This document shows, piece by piece, positions 45,757 to 55,735 of a stretch of 64,000 bases of DNA. Origin of the DNA: Flavobacterium hydatis (GTDB lineage Bacteria; Bacteroidota; Bacteroidia; Flavobacteriales; Flavobacteriaceae); assembly GCF_000737695.1 (NCBI RefSeq), contig NZ_JPRM01000002.1, positions 1 through 64,000 on the forward strand, read 5' to 3'. The notes under the pieces were generated by a model. It made no database searches. It had not been told where the DNA came from and was given only the letters and a program-made list of their open reading frames with translations. The translations under genes and the position numbers were made by a program. Every line of letters starts with the position of its first letter. Position 1 is the first letter of the stretch.

Positions 45757-48411
45757 TTAAAATTGTTGTCCAATAATAAAGTGTGTGCGTAAACCGCTTG
45801 GTTTTGTTTGTCCTGGCAATGCATCAAATCCGTAACCAAAGTCAATTCCTAACAATCCAAATGCAGGCATAAATACACGTAAACCAGCACCAGCAGAACG
45901 ACTTAAGTCAAAAGGATTATAATCTTTAAATGTTGGATAAGACGAACCTGCTTCAGCAAATGTAAGCACGTAAATCGAAGCCGATTGTTTTAATGTAATT
46001 GGGTAACGTAATTCTAATGAGAATTTGTTGTAAATCGTTGCTCCAATTTGTTCACCTCTATTATTTACTGGCGTTAATGAGTTATTTTCATATCCTCTTA
46101 ATGCTATTGTTTCTCTACCATCCATAGAGTAATTAGCCATACCATCACCTCCTAAATAAAATCTTTCAAAAGGAACGACACCTCTAGCTTGGTCATAAGC
46201 TCCTAAGAAACCAAATTCAGTTAGCGTTCGCAGTACTAATTTACCATAAATTTTCGTGTACCAATCAGCTTTGAACTTAATTTTGTAGTATTCTAGCCAA
46301 TTAAATTTCTTTTGATCCACTTTTCCTTGGTCTGTAGCGGCAAGAGTGTAGTCGCTAACCTTGTTTCCGTTTGCATCAATATAATCACCAATCTGCACAA
46401 TGTTTCCATTGGCATCAGGAACATTTGATCTGTCAACAGTGTTCTGTAATTTGTATTCTTTCTCGTTTCCTAAGTTAGCATAGTCAATTCCGTTGAATAA
46501 AGAATATGGCGGAGTAACTTTTGCCGAAACACTAAATTCAGAACCGTATGTTGGGAATATTGGGTTAACCCCTTTATTACTTCTTGTTAGACCGATAGTG
46601 TATGCTAAGTTTCTTGATGTACCATTACCAAAAGTAAATAATCCCGTGTTGTAATTATTTAAGTCGTAATGTTGGTAACTAACAGATTGTGATAATACGA
46701 AGAAATCATCAGGTACAGATAATCTTTTGGCTTTACCAACAGATAATGTCAATATGTTGAAACTTTTGCTCTTATCTACCTTTTGTGTAACATAGTTATT
46801 TAAAAACTGTTTACTATAGGATATCGATGTACTAAATTGTACTGGTTTTTTTCCTCCAAACCATGGTTCAGAAAACGATACACTATAGGTTTGGAAATAA
46901 GTACTTCCTTGTAAACGAAGAGCTACTTTTTGTCCGTCACCCATTGGTAAAGGCTTGTAAGCATTTTTGTTGAATAAATTTCTAGCAGAGAAGTTGTTAA
47001 ATGAAAGCCCTAAGGTTCCAATAAAACCACCTCCACCATAACCTCCTTGAAGTTCGATCTGGCTAGATCCTTTTTCTACAAGATGATATTCAATATCTAC
47101 AGTTCCTGCAGCAGCATCTACATTCTTGAATTTTGGATCGATTGCTTCAGGATCAAAGAATCCTAATTGTCCAATCTCACGAATAGTTCTTACTAATAAG
47201 TCTTTGCTGTATTTTTCACCTGGTTTAGTTCTTAGCTCACGGTAAATTACCTTATCGTTTGTTTTGTCGTTACCTACAACTGAAATTTTATTAAAATATG
47301 CGATTGGGCCTTCAGTAACTCTAATTTCAAAATCAATAGTGTCATTTACAGTTTTTACCTCTACAGCATTAATGTTAGAGAATAAATAACCATTGTTTTG
47401 GTATAAATTGGTGATGTCTTCTGCATCAGGTTTTGTCTTATCTGCAATCCTTTTTTCTAAAAGTACACCATTATAAGTTTCTCCTTTTTTAATACCTAAA
47501 TAACGGTTTAATTGTTGGTCAGAGTAAACGGTATTTCCTAAGAATTTGATATCACCAAAGTAGTATTTGTTCCCCTCTTCAACATCTATTTTTATAGCTA
47601 AAGCGTTTTTCTTTTTGTCATAAGTAATAGAGTCATGTAAGATACGAGCATCTCTATATCCTTTTTCTTTATAGTTAGCAATAACTTTGTCTAAATCGGC
47701 TTTGTATTTATCTTTGATAAATTTTGAAGCTTTAAAAATACGAATAGGATTCTTTTGCTTGGTGTCTTTCATTGCACCACGTAACGCTGCATCAGATAAA
47801 GCTTTGTTGCCTTCAAACTCAATTTTGCTAATTTTTACCTTATCTCCTTTATCTACACGTACCAGCATATTTACTTGGTTTGTAGAGGTTGTATCGGCAG
47901 TAGTAGTAATGGTTACTTTAGTGTTATAGTAACCTTCTTTTTTGTATTTATTTTCAATATAATTCTTGGTTGTCGTAATTAAATTTTCGTTTACAATTTT
48001 GTTTTTTGTTAAACTGTTGTCTTTAATTAATGCTTCGACTTTACCTTTTTTAATACCAACAAATTTTACTTCGTTTAATTTAGGAAGTTCTACAATGTCT
48101 AGGTCTAGGTATATACTATCGTTTTCAATCCTGTTTACATAGAATGAAATCTCATCAAAAAGACCAAGTTTTCCTAGTTTTTTGATTGCTCCACTTATTT
48201 CTTCTCCAGGAACTGTTATTTCCTGTCCTTTTTGCAAGCCAGAAAAAGTAACAACTGTTTGTTCATTGAAACTTATTTTACCAATTACAGATACGTCGGC
48301 AAGAATGTATTTTTTCCCTTGGTCAAAAGGAATTCTTTCTTGCGCTTTTATTTGTGAAAAACTACCAAAAACCAATAGGGTAAGTACTATTTTTATTCTT
48401 TTTTGTAACAC
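45757..48411 (-). CDS. bamA: Outer-membrane protein assembly factor BamA
   Basis: 884 residues from the chosen start. Signal peptide (VLTLLVFGSFSQIKAQ), then five POTRA domains (about 30-400, such as EFEGNKALSDAALRGAM) and a C-terminal barrel of the Omp85 family ending in LRTHFIIGQQF. BamA is the essential catalyst of beta-barrel insertion. I start at GTG 48411, 8 nt after the uppS stop. Longer frames starting at 48549 run through uppS and begin with a non-signal sequence. A start further in cannot be ruled out. Confidence 0.93.
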   Translation of the reverse strand: MLQKRIKIVLTLLVFGSFSQIKAQERIPFDQGKKYILADVSVIGKISFNEQTVVTFSGLQKGQEITVPGEEISGAIKKLGKLGLFDEISFYVNRIENDSIYLDLDIVELPKLNEVKFVGIKKGKVEALIKDNSLTKNKIVNENLITTTKNYIENKYKKEGYYNTKVTITTTADTTSTNQVNMLVRVDKGDKVKISKIEFEGNKALSDAALRGAMKDTKQKNPIRIFKASKFIKDKYKADLDKVIANYKEKGYRDARILHDSITYDKKKNALAIKIDVEEGNKYYFGDIKFLGNTVYSDQQLNRYLGIKKGETYNGVLLEKRIADKTKPDAEDITNLYQNNGYLFSNINAVEVKTVNDTIDFEIRVTEGPIAYFNKISVVGNDKTNDKVIYRELRTKPGEKYSKDLLVRTIREIGQLGFFDPEAIDPKFKNVDAAAGTVDIEYHLVEKGSSQIELQGGYGGGGFIGTLGLSFNNFSARNLFNKNAYKPLPMGDGQKVALRLQGSTYFQTYSVSFSEPWFGGKKPVQFSTSISYSKQFLNNYVTQKVDKSKSFNILTLSVGKAKRLSVPDDFFVLSQSVSYQHYDLNNYNTGLFTFGNGTSRNLAYTIGLTRSNKGVNPIFPTYGSEFSVSAKVTPPYSLFNGIDYANLGNEKEYKLQNTVDRSNVPDANGNIVQIGDYIDANGNKVSDYTLAATDQGKVDQKKFNWLEYYKIKFKADWYTKIYGKLVLRTLTEFGFLGAYDQARGVVPFERFYLGGDGMANYSMDGRETIALRGYENNSLTPVNNRGEQIGATIYNKFSLELRYPITLKQSASIYVLTFAEAGSSYPTFKDYNPFDLSRSAGAGLRVFMPAFGLLGIDFGYGFDALPGQTKPSGLRTHFIIGQQF

Positions 48412-48418
48412 TAAAAAA

Positions 48419-49156
48419 TCATTTAATTTGTTCACTTGTTTTTCCAAATCTACGTTCTCTTTTTTGATAACTAATGATAGCCTCATATAAATCCTTTTCT
48501 TTAAAGTCTGGCCATAAGACATTAGTAAAATATAATTCTGCATAGGCAATCTGCCATAACAAAAAGTTACTTATTCTATGTTCTCCACTTGTTCGTATTA
48601 ATAAATCTACATCTGGTAAATTTTGCGTGTAAAGATGCTCATTTATAATTGAATCGTCAATAGTGTCTATTGAAATTATATTATTTTTAACTTTATTACT
48701 GATGATTCTAACAGCGTTTACAAGCTCTTCTCTAGAACCGTAACTCAAAGCTAATGTGAGCGTAAGCCTTGTATTGTTTTTTGTTTTATCAATAACATCC
48801 AAAAGCTCTTTTTGAGCAGATTGAGGTAATTTATCTAAATTCCCAATTGCATTAAGTTTGATATTGTTTTTCTGTAAAGTACCAAGTTCTTTCTTTAATG
48901 AGTTAATAAGTATCTTCATTAAAGTTTCGATCTCTAACTTAGGTCTGTTCCAGTTTTCAGTAGAAAAGGCATATAATGTTAAAAATTCGATTCCTATCTT
49001 GGCGCAAGATTCGATGGTTTCTTTTACCGATTTTGTTCCATTTTCATGACCAAAAGCTCTCAGGAAACCTTGTTGTTTTGCCCAGCGTCCATTTCCATCC
49101 ATAATAATGGCCAAATGTCGTGGTAAGTTTGTTTTATCTAATGTGTCTAAATTCAT
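48419..49156 (-). CDS. uppS: Isoprenyl transferase (undecaprenyl diphosphate synthase)
   Basis: 245 residues. It condenses isopentenyl units to the C55 carrier for peptidoglycan and O-antigen. Catalytic D20 in AIIMDGNGRWAK, STENWNRP and LLIRTSGEHRISNFL are present. The ATG at 49156 is chosen because the earlier TTG at 49180 would overlap the DUF6089 gene. uppS starts five nt after the DUF6089 stop and ends 7 nt before bamA, a tight operon. Confidence 0.96.
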   Translation of the reverse strand: MNLDTLDKTNLPRHLAIIMDGNGRWAKQQGFLRAFGHENGTKSVKETIESCAKIGIEFLTLYAFSTENWNRPKLEIETLMKILINSLKKELGTLQKNNIKLNAIGNLDKLPQSAQKELLDVIDKTKNNTRLTLTLALSYGSREELVNAVRIISNKVKNNIISIDTIDDSIINEHLYTQNLPDVDLLIRTSGEHRISNFLLWQIAYAELYFTNVLWPDFKEKDLYEAIISYQKRERRFGKTSEQIK

Positions 49157-49161
49157 TTTTT

Positions 49162-49845
49162 TTAATAAGGGCAATAGCAAGGTTTGTTTCCAAAGGTATA
49201 CGTTAAAGTCACTCCAGAGAAAACATACCAGTCATTATTATTTAAGTTTCCAAAACGTAATGATTTTAAATTATCATTATCTGGATTACTACCATCAAGA
49301 TTATCTGTAAAGGTATATCGCGCTCCAACCTCTAATCCTAAAACAAAATTAGTAGTTAAATTTGTTTTTACACCTAATATCATAGGAATTGCAAATGAAC
49401 CTGAATTCTTTTCTTTTTCTGTTTCACCCGATTGGATGTATAATTGTTCGTATCTAAAATAGTTAATCCCTGAAAATACATACGGTGTAACCTTTCTTTT
49501 AGAGTCATGTAAATTGAAATCGAAAAAACTGAATTCGAGACCAGCAGAAAGTTCTCGGATTGTATTATCAAAACGATATCCTCTTTGTTTTCGAGCACCT
49601 TCTTTTGAATCTAAATCATTTGCGGTGATTGTTGATTGGGTGTACGAAAAACGATAGGCATGTCTTGGGCTTTGATTCCATCGATATAATACACCAAAAG
49701 CAAGCTTATCTGGCGCTATATAAGTTGTGCTTCCCACATCTCCAACATAGTTACTACCTCCTAAAAAAACACCTACCTCATGTATCTGAGCGTTCATGCT
49801 TGTAAAGAAAAAGAAACCTAACAATAAATTAAAAATTTTGTTCAT
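49162..49845 (-). CDS. DUF6089 outer-membrane beta-barrel protein
   Basis: 227 residues. Signal peptide (LLLGFFFFTSMNAQ) and a small barrel (HEVGVFLGGSNYVGDVG, RYTFTDNL, VFSGVTLTYTFGN). DUF6089 proteins are Bacteroidota barrels, commonly beside uppS/bamA to my knowledge, and their function is not known. A good promoter (TTG, 18 nt, TATATTTG) is directly upstream, so it heads the uppS-bamA-ompH operon. Confidence 0.88.
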   Translation of the reverse strand: MNKIFNLLLGFFFFTSMNAQIHEVGVFLGGSNYVGDVGSTTYIAPDKLAFGVLYRWNQSPRHAYRFSYTQSTITANDLDSKEGARKQRGYRFDNTIRELSAGLEFSFFDFNLHDSKRKVTPYVFSGINYFRYEQLYIQSGETEKEKNSGSFAIPMILGVKTNLTTNFVLGLEVGARYTFTDNLDGSNPDNDNLKSLRFGNLNNNDWYVFSGVTLTYTFGNKPCYCPY

Positions 49846-49863
49846 TTAATTAAAAATTGCGTG

Positions 49864-49892
49864 CAAATATAATAATTATCAATACGAATCAA
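49864..49892 (-). promoter_or_regulatory. Promoter of the DUF6089-uppS-bamA-ompH operon
   Basis: On the minus strand TTG (49892-49890), an 18-nt spacer and TATATTTG (49871-49864), the full Bacteroidota consensus, 18 nt before the ATG. One of the two best promoters of the window. Confidence 0.7.
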
Positions 49893-50017
49893 TGCTGATT
49901 AAGTTAAATCTGTCTTTTTTTGAATTAAAGATGAAATATCTCAACAATTACTGGATATTCGATACTTGCAAAACGAGAAAAACACTACAAATAGTATGTC
50001 GTATGTGTAAAAAGAGC

Positions 50018-50902
50018 CTAATTTCTTTTGTCTTCCCCCCAAAGTAGTTTGTTACGTAAGGTTTTTAAGAAGGTTTCTCCAGGTATTTCGACCATGCTTA
50101 TTTTGAAATTTGTTTTCTTTATGGTCAAAATAGATTCGTTTTTAACCGATGCTATTCTTGAATCTAAAGAAATAAGATAATGATCTTCTCTTCCAGATAC
50201 TCGAAGTTTAATTTCGGTATTATCTGGTATTATAAGCGGTCTGGCTGTTAAATTGTGTGGTGCAATAGGTGTAATTACTAGGCTGTTTACATCAGGAGTT
50301 AATATTGGTCCTCCACAGCTTAAGGAATATCCTGTTGAACCCGTTGGCGTTGATATGATTAATCCGTCTGCCCAATAAGAATTTAAGTATTCACCGTTTA
50401 AATAAGTGTCTACCGTTATCATCGAAGTAGTGTCTTTTCTGCTTACCGTTACTTCATTCATTGCAAAATTAAGTTCCTCGATGGCTTCATTTCTTGGCTC
50501 GGTTGTTAAACTCAATAAGGTTCTTTCGGATATAGTATATTTTTTGTCGATTACAAATTGCATAAAAGCAGCTATGTTTTCTTTTTGTACGGTGGCAAGA
50601 AATCCTAATCGACCTGCATTAATTCCTAAAATAGGAACTCCAGAATTGCGAATTAAAGTTGCCGCTCTTAAAATAGTTCCGTCTCCACCTATACTTATAA
50701 GCATTTCGAAGCTACTGTCTAATTCTGTATGAGATGAAAAAGTTTTGTATTCTTTTTCGATTATCTTTTTTTCATGAAGTATCTTCAGGAAATTGGCTTC
50801 GATAACCATTTCGACATTATTAGAGGTAAAAAAAACAAATATGTCTTTAATAATTGGGTCTGTACTATTTAGATAGTATTGTCCGTAGATAGCTACTTTC
50901 AT
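50018..50902 (-). CDS. nadK: NAD kinase
   Basis: 294 residues. It phosphorylates NAD to NADP. The nucleotide motif GGDGT (72-76 in ISIGGDGTILRAA), the AMNEVTVSR segment and the TPTGSTGYSLSCGGP segment (about 177-192) are intact. It lies downstream of the CBS gene on the same strand (82-nt gap) and upstream of DUF6089, which has its own promoter. Confidence 0.96.
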   Translation of the reverse strand: MKVAIYGQYYLNSTDPIIKDIFVFFTSNNVEMVIEANFLKILHEKKIIEKEYKTFSSHTELDSSFEMLISIGGDGTILRAATLIRNSGVPILGINAGRLGFLATVQKENIAAFMQFVIDKKYTISERTLLSLTTEPRNEAIEELNFAMNEVTVSRKDTTSMITVDTYLNGEYLNSYWADGLIISTPTGSTGYSLSCGGPILTPDVNSLVITPIAPHNLTARPLIIPDNTEIKLRVSGREDHYLISLDSRIASVKNESILTIKKTNFKISMVEIPGETFLKTLRNKLLWGEDKRN

Positions 50903-50984
50903 CTGATGTTTAATCGGTTAATTGTGTAATCGGTAATCTTTTTCGTTAAAGCGATTAAATAATTAACCGATTCAACAAACAACA

Positions 50985-51644
50985 TTATATATTAAGGTAC
51001 TTGTCTAAATAATCAGAACGTTCCTTTAAATTATTGATATAGGTGTCTTCTTGGTGTTCAGATATAATTTCGTAATTGTATCTTCGGAAGGTTTGAATGA
51101 TTTCATTCATTGCTCCTAAACTAATTTTAATAGTTATTTGAACACTGTCTGCATTGGCATCAGAAACAAAAATACCTAAAAGTCTACCATTGTTACTTTC
51201 TACAATTTGAGTAATTTCACTCATTGAGTAATCCAGAAGTCCTTTTTTTACAATTATAATTCCACCTGGTTCTTTTAAGAAAGGGGTTTCATGAAAAAAT
51301 TTAATGATATCGCCTATTTCGTAAAAACCAAGATAAGTATTGTTTTCGTCTAAAACAGGAATTAAATTGGTGTGATTTTTAGCGAAAACTTCCAATACAT
51401 CAAGCCAGATCATATTACTACGAGCAAAGAAATGTTCGAGAGTGTATTTATAATCAATTACTTTCTTGTCGATGTCAAATGTTTCAATATCGTCGGATGC
51501 AATACTGCCAATGTATACGCCATCTTCCAGGACAGGAAAATGAGAGAAACTCAAATCGGCAAAGAAATCCTGAACCGAAGCTATGGTTTCCTGACTATTG
51601 ATTGCTCTAAAGTCATTGGTAATATAATTTGTAATGTCTGTCAT
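50985..51644 (-). CDS. CBS-domain protein with extended C-terminus
   Basis: 219 residues. Two CBS motifs (about 5-62 and 75-135, FSHFPVLEDGVYIGSI, NLIPVLDENNTYLGFYEI) followed by about 80 residues with an ACT-like appearance (IIIVKKGLLDYSMSEI). CBS pairs bind adenosyl nucleotides. It is divergent from pdxJ and upstream of nadK, which suggests a link to nicotinamide or PLP cofactor supply; this is inference. Confidence 0.88.
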   Translation of the reverse strand: MTDITNYITNDFRAINSQETIASVQDFFADLSFSHFPVLEDGVYIGSIASDDIETFDIDKKVIDYKYTLEHFFARSNMIWLDVLEVFAKNHTNLIPVLDENNTYLGFYEIGDIIKFFHETPFLKEPGGIIIVKKGLLDYSMSEITQIVESNNGRLLGIFVSDANADSVQITIKISLGAMNEIIQTFRRYNYEIISEHQEDTYINNLKERSDYLDKYLNI

Positions 51645-51710
51645 AAATCAATCAGCAATATTTGATGCAAAATAATCAAAAAATAGCAAAAACTCCTAAG
51701 TTTTACTTTG

Positions 51711-51718
51711 TATTTTTG
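51711..51718 (+). promoter_or_regulatory. Bacteroidota -7 box for pdxJ
   Basis: TATTTTTG, 41 nt before the ATG at 51760. It overlaps the region shared with the divergent CBS gene. Confidence 0.5.
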
Positions 51719-51759
51719 TCGTAACAAATATAGTGTTACTAGAATTAATATCCATTTAT

Positions 51760-52473
51760 ATGACAAAGTTAAGTGTAAATATCAATAAAATTGCAACGTT
51801 ACGTAATGCTCGAGGAGGAAATGTACCAGATTTATTAAAAGTTGCTGCCGATATTCAGAAGTTTGGAGGAGAAGGAATCACGATACATCCACGTCCAGAT
51901 GAGCGCCATATCCGTTATCAGGATGCACGTGATTTAAAAGCAATTGTATATACCGAATATAATATTGAAGGAAATCCTCAGCATAATTTTATCGACTTGG
52001 TTTTAGAATGTAAACCAACACAGGTAACATTGGTTCCAGATGCGATTGGAGCAATTACATCTTCTGCAGGTTGGGATACTATAAAAAATCAGGAGTATTT
52101 AACAGAAGTTATACAAGAATTTCAGCGTAACGGAATTAGAACATCGATTTTTGTTGATCCAGTTTTAGATATTATCGAAGGTGCTAAAAAAACAGGAACA
52201 GACAGGATTGAATTATATACAGAAGCTTTTGCACATGAATATAGTTTAGGTAATAAAGGCGGAATTGATTCTTATGTTGCTGCTGCAAAATTGGCAAACG
52301 AGCTAGATTTAGGAATTAATGCAGGACATGATTTAAGTTTGGATAATATCGAATTTTTTAAACAAAATATTCCTGGTTTATTAGAAGTTTCTATAGGACA
52401 TGCTTTAATTTCTGAAGCTATTTATCTTGGTTTAGATAATGTAGTTAATATGTACTTACGTAAACTAAAATAA
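51760..52473 (+). CDS. pdxJ: Pyridoxine 5'-phosphate synthase
   Basis: 237 residues, the usual length. PdxJ condenses 1-deoxyxylulose 5-phosphate with 3-amino-2-oxopropyl phosphate to form pyridoxine 5'-phosphate. Active-site segments are LSVNINKIATLRNARGGN, ITIHPRPDERHI, LVPDA and AGHDLSLDN. The ATG at 51760 is chosen over a GTG at 51733 because the family begins MTKLSVNI. The preceding CBS gene is divergent. Confidence 0.97.
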   Translation: MTKLSVNINKIATLRNARGGNVPDLLKVAADIQKFGGEGITIHPRPDERHIRYQDARDLKAIVYTEYNIEGNPQHNFIDLVLECKPTQVTLVPDAIGAITSSAGWDTIKNQEYLTEVIQEFQRNGIRTSIFVDPVLDIIEGAKKTGTDRIELYTEAFAHEYSLGNKGGIDSYVAAAKLANELDLGINAGHDLSLDNIEFFKQNIPGLLEVSIGHALISEAIYLGLDNVVNMYLRKLK

Positions 52474-52483
52474 CAAAGCAATT

Positions 52484-52522
52484 AAACAATTATAACCTGA
52501 TGTAATTGGGTTATAATTGTTT
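52484..52522 (+). terminator. Terminator after pdxJ
   Basis: 14-bp stem (52484-52497 with 52509-52522), 11-nt loop. The T content after it is modest. Confidence 0.7.
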
Positions 52523-52550
52523 ACTTTCGCACTTTTCTTATTAAAATTAA

Positions 52551-54827
52551 GTGTTGAGACTAATTGTTTTATTCTGTTTACTCTGTTTTTCTAACATATT
52601 CGCACAACCTAGAGCTACTATAGCAGGAAATGTGAAATCATTAGAAAATGAAAACCTAATTGGAGTAAACATTTCTTTTCAAATTAATAATAAAGACTAC
52701 TATTCAATAAGTGATACTTTGGGTCACTTTACCGAAAATCTTCCGCTTGGATTAGTAAAACTTACCATTAACCATTTAGGATATCTAGAAAAATCTATCA
52801 GTTTTAACTGTAAGAGAGACACTGTGATTTCTATAACGTTAGAAAAAGATATTTCTCTTTTAGAAGAAGTTGTGATAGCTAATGATAAAAAGATGGCTAT
52901 TAAAAATCTTTCTGGTGGTAAATTATCTTTGAGTTTAAAAGAATTATCTACAGTTCCAACAGTTTTAGGTACAACCGATATTGTCAAGATTTTACAGCTT
53001 ACACCTGGAGTACAGAATTCTGGTGATGCAAATGGATATTTGTATGTAAGAGGAGGAGATCCGGGGCATAACTCTATGTTGTACGATGGAACGCCCATTT
53101 ACGGAATGTCACATTTATTAGGTGTTTTTCCTTTTTATAATACCGATCATATACAAGAAGTTGAATTTGATAAATCAAGTTCAAACTCAAAATATGGAGG
53201 GCGTTTAAGTTCTACAACTCTATTAATTCCGAATAAAAAAATCCCTTCAGAATTTACAGTTCAGGGAAACGTTGGTTTGTTGGCATCACAAGTTACATTA
53301 GGGATTCCTATTAGTGAAAAAACAGGAATTACGATATCAGGAAGAAAAACATACATCGACGAAATAATTGCTCCGTTGGTAAGTTCAAAATCTAAGGATG
53401 ATGATGTTCAGGATATGAAATACAGATTTTCGGATGCTAACTTAACTTTTGTTACTGAAATTTCTAAAAGTAACTTATTAACCGTTTCAGCTTTTACAAG
53501 TGACGATAAATTGAAAATCAAAGACTCTGATTTGGCTTTAGACGCGAGTTTAAAATGGAGTAATTTTAATATATCACCTACTTTAGTTTCTAAGTTATCT
53601 TCGGATGTAACAATGTCTAATGCTATTTATTATACACGATATACAAATGAGTTAAATATGGAGCAATCGACAATACAAATGGGAATTTCTTCCTTTGTAG
53701 AAGATTTTGGGTTTACCAATTCGGTTGATTATTCTATAAAAGGAACTTCTTTTGAGTCGGGTTTGCAATATGTACATCATAATTTGCAGCCACAAAAAAT
53801 TGAAATAGAAAATTTAAGTACTGCGAATAATATTAATCAAAGTAATTTGGTTAAAGCTAATGAAGTGGCTGTTTTTACAACGGCAAAACCAAAATTATTA
53901 GATAATTTAATTGCAGAATTAGGATTAAGAATCAATTATTATAATTCGGGTTCAAAAACATATTTGCATTTTCAACCGCGCGCTGTTCTTAATTATTATA
54001 TGAATAAGAATGTCTCGTTTTATGCTTCGTACAACAGGCAAAATCAATATTTAAATTTAATAACAACTTCGAGTGTAGGGATTCCTACTGATTTTTGGGT
54101 TGCAAGTACCGATGGAATTCCTGCGCAATCTTCAAACGAATTTGCTTTAGGTTCTAATCAGACTATTTCTAAAAGTTTTAGTTCTTCGTTTGGCGCATTT
54201 TATCGCTCCATGAAGCATTTGCTAGAATATCCTTATGGAGTTACGCAGTTTAATCAAATTTCGACACTAAAAAATGATTTGTTAGAAGGAGATGGAAAAG
54301 CGTACGGATTAGAGTTTATGCTCAAAAAAAGCAGTGGTAAGTTTAAAGGCTGGATAAGTTATACCTTAAGTTGGTCTGATAGAAATTTTGATAAGCTTAA
54401 TAACGGAAATACCTATTATGCTAAATACGACAGGCGTCATAATTTGGCTTTGGTAGGAACGTATGATTTAAGCTCAAAATGGAATTTTGGAGTTACTCAA
54501 ATTTTTAGTTCAGGTAATCGTTTTACAATGCCTACATCTTGGTATTTTATAAATAATAATCCGGTTAAGGAATATTCGGAGTATAATAATGCACAAATGC
54601 CAAATTATGTTCGAACAGATTTTTCGGTTAATTACTATTTTGTAAAAACGGCTAGAAAAGAAAGTGCACTTAATTTTTCTGTTTATAATACTTTTAGTGT
54701 CGAAAATCCTGTTTATGTCGTCCTAAGTGTTATTATGAATGAAGATAAAAACAGTGTAATTGTTAAGCCAGAGAAAAAGGTTTTGTATCGAATACTTCCT
54801 TCTGTAAGTTGGAGATTTAAATTTTAG
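52551..54827 (+). CDS. TonB-dependent receptor with N-terminal carboxypeptidase-like domain
   Basis: 758 residues. Signal peptide (LFCLLCFSNIFAQ), a carboxypeptidase regulatory-like domain (about 22-100), a plug domain (LSTVPTVLGTTDIVKILQL, YVRGGDPGHNSMLYDGTPI), then a barrel to the C-terminal strand (SVSWRFKF). A TonB-dependent uptake pore with an unknown substrate. The start codon is GTG at 52551, with TTG at 52554 also possible. The stop abuts the DUF4249 lipoprotein. Confidence 0.93.
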   Translation: MLRLIVLFCLLCFSNIFAQPRATIAGNVKSLENENLIGVNISFQINNKDYYSISDTLGHFTENLPLGLVKLTINHLGYLEKSISFNCKRDTVISITLEKDISLLEEVVIANDKKMAIKNLSGGKLSLSLKELSTVPTVLGTTDIVKILQLTPGVQNSGDANGYLYVRGGDPGHNSMLYDGTPIYGMSHLLGVFPFYNTDHIQEVEFDKSSSNSKYGGRLSSTTLLIPNKKIPSEFTVQGNVGLLASQVTLGIPISEKTGITISGRKTYIDEIIAPLVSSKSKDDDVQDMKYRFSDANLTFVTEISKSNLLTVSAFTSDDKLKIKDSDLALDASLKWSNFNISPTLVSKLSSDVTMSNAIYYTRYTNELNMEQSTIQMGISSFVEDFGFTNSVDYSIKGTSFESGLQYVHHNLQPQKIEIENLSTANNINQSNLVKANEVAVFTTAKPKLLDNLIAELGLRINYYNSGSKTYLHFQPRAVLNYYMNKNVSFYASYNRQNQYLNLITTSSVGIPTDFWVASTDGIPAQSSNEFALGSNQTISKSFSSSFGAFYRSMKHLLEYPYGVTQFNQISTLKNDLLEGDGKAYGLEFMLKKSSGKFKGWISYTLSWSDRNFDKLNNGNTYYAKYDRRHNLALVGTYDLSSKWNFGVTQIFSSGNRFTMPTSWYFINNNPVKEYSEYNNAQMPNYVRTDFSVNYYFVKTARKESALNFSVYNTFSVENPVYVVLSVIMNEDKNSVIVKPEKKVLYRILPSVSWRFKF

Positions 54828-55685
54828 ATGATGAAAAAATACATTTTATTTCTTTTGATGATTATAGTATGTAGTTGTAACAACGATACTTTTAATGACG
54901 GAATTAAATTAGAATCTAAACTGGCTGTTGAAGGTTGGATTGAGGAAGGTGATGGGGCGCAAGTAATATTATCGAGAACGATACCGATAGGTAACGTTAT
55001 TGATTCGACCAATGTTCTGGATCATGTAATACGTTCGGCTAAGATAACAGTGTCAGACGGGGAAACAACAGAGGTGTTAAGAGTTAGGAATGATGATAAC
55101 AGAGTTCCGCCATTTGTATATTTTGGTAGCGAGGTAATTGGGAAAGCGGGGAAGACCTACACATTAAAAGTTGAATACTTAAATAGAGTATTAGAAGCTA
55201 CTACAAGTATTCCGAAAAGCGTACCAATTATAAGTGCAACATACGAGAAGAAGAATGTAAGTGATACTACAGGATATGTTTTTATAAAGTTTGATGATCC
55301 TGTAAACGAAAAGAATTATTATCAAATAGCTACAAAAATAGATAAGAAAGAGCCGATTTTTGTTCCTGCTTTTTATGGAAATCTAGATGATGATAAATTT
55401 GAATCACATTCGATTTCTATGCAAATAAACAGAGGGATCTTACTTTTTCCTAAAACTAAATTCACACCATATTTTACCGATGGTGATTTGATTTTTGTGA
55501 AATTAAGAACAATGAACAAAGAGGCATTTGAATTTTGGAATAGTTGGCAAAACGAAATAGTAAACAGTAAAAATCCAATTTATCCCTCTAATACAAGTCT
55601 AAAAACAAATATAAAAGGAGGAGTAGGTATTTGGGCTGGCTATGGACAAAGTACAGTACAGGTTAAAACGACTATAAAAAAATAA
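54828..55685 (+). CDS. DUF4249 family lipoprotein
   Basis: 285 residues. Lipobox (LLMIIVCSCNND, Cys near residue 16), then a beta-rich body as in DUF4249 (VEGWIEEGDGAQVILSRTIPI, GGVGIWAGYGQSTV). DUF4249 lipoproteins are encoded next to TonB-dependent receptors and likely act with them at the cell surface. The ATG begins the base after the receptor stop, so the pair is translationally coupled. Confidence 0.9.
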   Translation: MMKKYILFLLMIIVCSCNNDTFNDGIKLESKLAVEGWIEEGDGAQVILSRTIPIGNVIDSTNVLDHVIRSAKITVSDGETTEVLRVRNDDNRVPPFVYFGSEVIGKAGKTYTLKVEYLNRVLEATTSIPKSVPIISATYEKKNVSDTTGYVFIKFDDPVNEKNYYQIATKIDKKEPIFVPAFYGNLDDDKFESHSISMQINRGILLFPKTKFTPYFTDGDLIFVKLRTMNKEAFEFWNSWQNEIVNSKNPIYPSNTSLKTNIKGGVGIWAGYGQSTVQVKTTIKK

Positions 55686-55717
55686 AGCCGATTTGAAATT
55701 ATTTTCAAATCGGCTTT
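55684..55717. terminator. Terminator hairpin between converging genes
   Basis: 15-bp perfect stem (55684-55698 with 55703-55717). A T run follows on the minus strand only, so it mainly ends the 472-residue lipoprotein transcript. Confidence 0.8.
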
Positions 55718-55735
55718 AGGGTAAGTTTAAGGTAA

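Noticed and set aside
49157..49180. TTG-started extension of uppS
   Set aside because: It overlaps the DUF6089 gene and adds residues before the conserved N-terminus.
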